This document shows, one piece after another, positions 5,911 to 6,140 of a stretch of DNA of 6,140 nt. Every line of letters starts with the position of its first letter. Positions within the stretch are counted from its first letter, which is position 1. The DNA comes from DAIRVC01 sp036803025. Its GTDB lineage: Bacteria; Chloroflexota; Anaerolineae; Anaerolineales; E44-bin32. The DNA lies in the NCBI GenBank assembly GCA_036803025.1, contig DAIRVC010000160.1, positions 1 to 6,140 on the forward strand. Reading direction: 5' to 3'. A program made the translations under genes and the position numbers. The notes beneath the pieces are model-generated. The model saw only the letters and a list, made by a program, of their open reading frames with translations. It ran no database searches and was not told the origin of the DNA.

Positions 5911-6140
5911 GTGCCGGCCGAACCCGTGGCTGGGGCGATGGAACTGGACCGCGCTGCGCGCCCTGCCAGCGGTCGGATTTGCGGCGCGCTGGTCGGGCTG
6001 CTCCTCGTCGCCGCGTGCACTGGAAGGTCCCAGACACCGACGATGATCCCGACCGGTGCGACAGCCCCCAACCAGTCCCCGGAGGGACAAGCGCCCGCAG
6101 TGACGACCTCGACCATCCCAGCCCTGATCCCGCAACCGGC
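5911..6140 (+). CDS. Lipoprotein, 3'-partial; possibly a GH20 beta-N-acetylhexosaminidase
   Basis: A frame opens at GTG 5911 and has no stop up to the window edge (76 full codons). It encodes a lipoprotein signal: arginines (residues 14, 17 and 22), a hydrophobic stretch (about 23-33), and the lipobox VAAC with Cys36. A Thr/Pro/Ser/Gln-rich linker follows, in the same style as the binding protein here. The GTG has AAGGG (5901-5905) five bases upstream, overlapping the permease stop. ATG 5938 (Cys would be residue 27) is a good alternative start with a more usual signal length but no well-spaced ribosome site. The last residues, IPALIPQP, resemble the beginning of the N-terminal domain of GH20 hexosaminidases, which often start with a LIPxP stretch. 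That would suit the deacetylase and kinase genes, but eight residues are thin evidence. The lipoprotein call is firm; the enzyme call is a guess. Confidence 0.7.
   Translation, partial: MPAEPVAGAMELDRAARPASGRICGALVGLLLVAACTGRSQTPTMIPTGATAPNQSPEGQAPAVTTSTIPALIPQP

Noticed and set aside
3939..6116. A very long reverse-strand open frame (725 codons) across both permease genes
   Set aside because: Its product is rich in Gln, Asp, Gly, His and Arg with no recognisable domain, as expected opposite membrane-protein genes in GC-rich DNA. The + strand genes are clearly real.

Overview
The window looks like part of a high-GC bacterial chromosome, most likely a member of the Chloroflexota (Anaerolineae-like). 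This is inferred from three things: the two lipoproteins whose lipobox is followed at once by a Thr/Pro/Glu/Ala-rich linker, the general protein flavour, and the codon use. It cannot be proved from sequence alone. Every gene I can support lies on the + strand, and spacing is tight except for one 241-base gap. That fits a single sugar-utilisation operon, or two closely linked units.

Layout. (1) Bases 1-1358: the 3' part of a ROK-like sugar kinase gene whose start lies upstream of the window. (2) Bases 1355-2203: a cytosolic PIG-L/LmbE-type de-N-acetylase, overlapping gene 1 by ATGA. (3) Bases 2204-2444: a non-coding leader with three short inverted repeats and a purine-rich stretch, ending in a very good ribosome binding site. 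(4) Bases 2445-3806: a lipoprotein sugar-binding protein of an ABC importer. (5) Bases 3807-3905: an intercistronic gap carrying a perfect 13-bp stem-loop. (6) Bases 3906-5054 and 5064-5909: two MalF/MalG-type permeases with EAA motifs. (7) Bases 5911-6140: the 5' part of another lipoprotein gene that runs off the window; its last visible residues resemble the start of the N-terminal domain of GH20 beta-N-acetylhexosaminidases.

How the genes could work together (inference). A cell-surface hydrolase releases an N-acetylated amino sugar or a short oligosaccharide. The binding protein and two permeases import it, with an ATPase that is not in this window. The PIG-L enzyme removes the acetyl group and the ROK-like kinase phosphorylates the product. 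This would be a route that deacetylates with a PIG-L enzyme instead of NagA, comparable in logic to the archaeal chitin pathway. The most notable non-coding feature is the stem-loop at 3854-3884 between the binding-protein and permease genes. I see no RNA genes, CRISPR array, insertion sequence or convincing factor-independent terminator.
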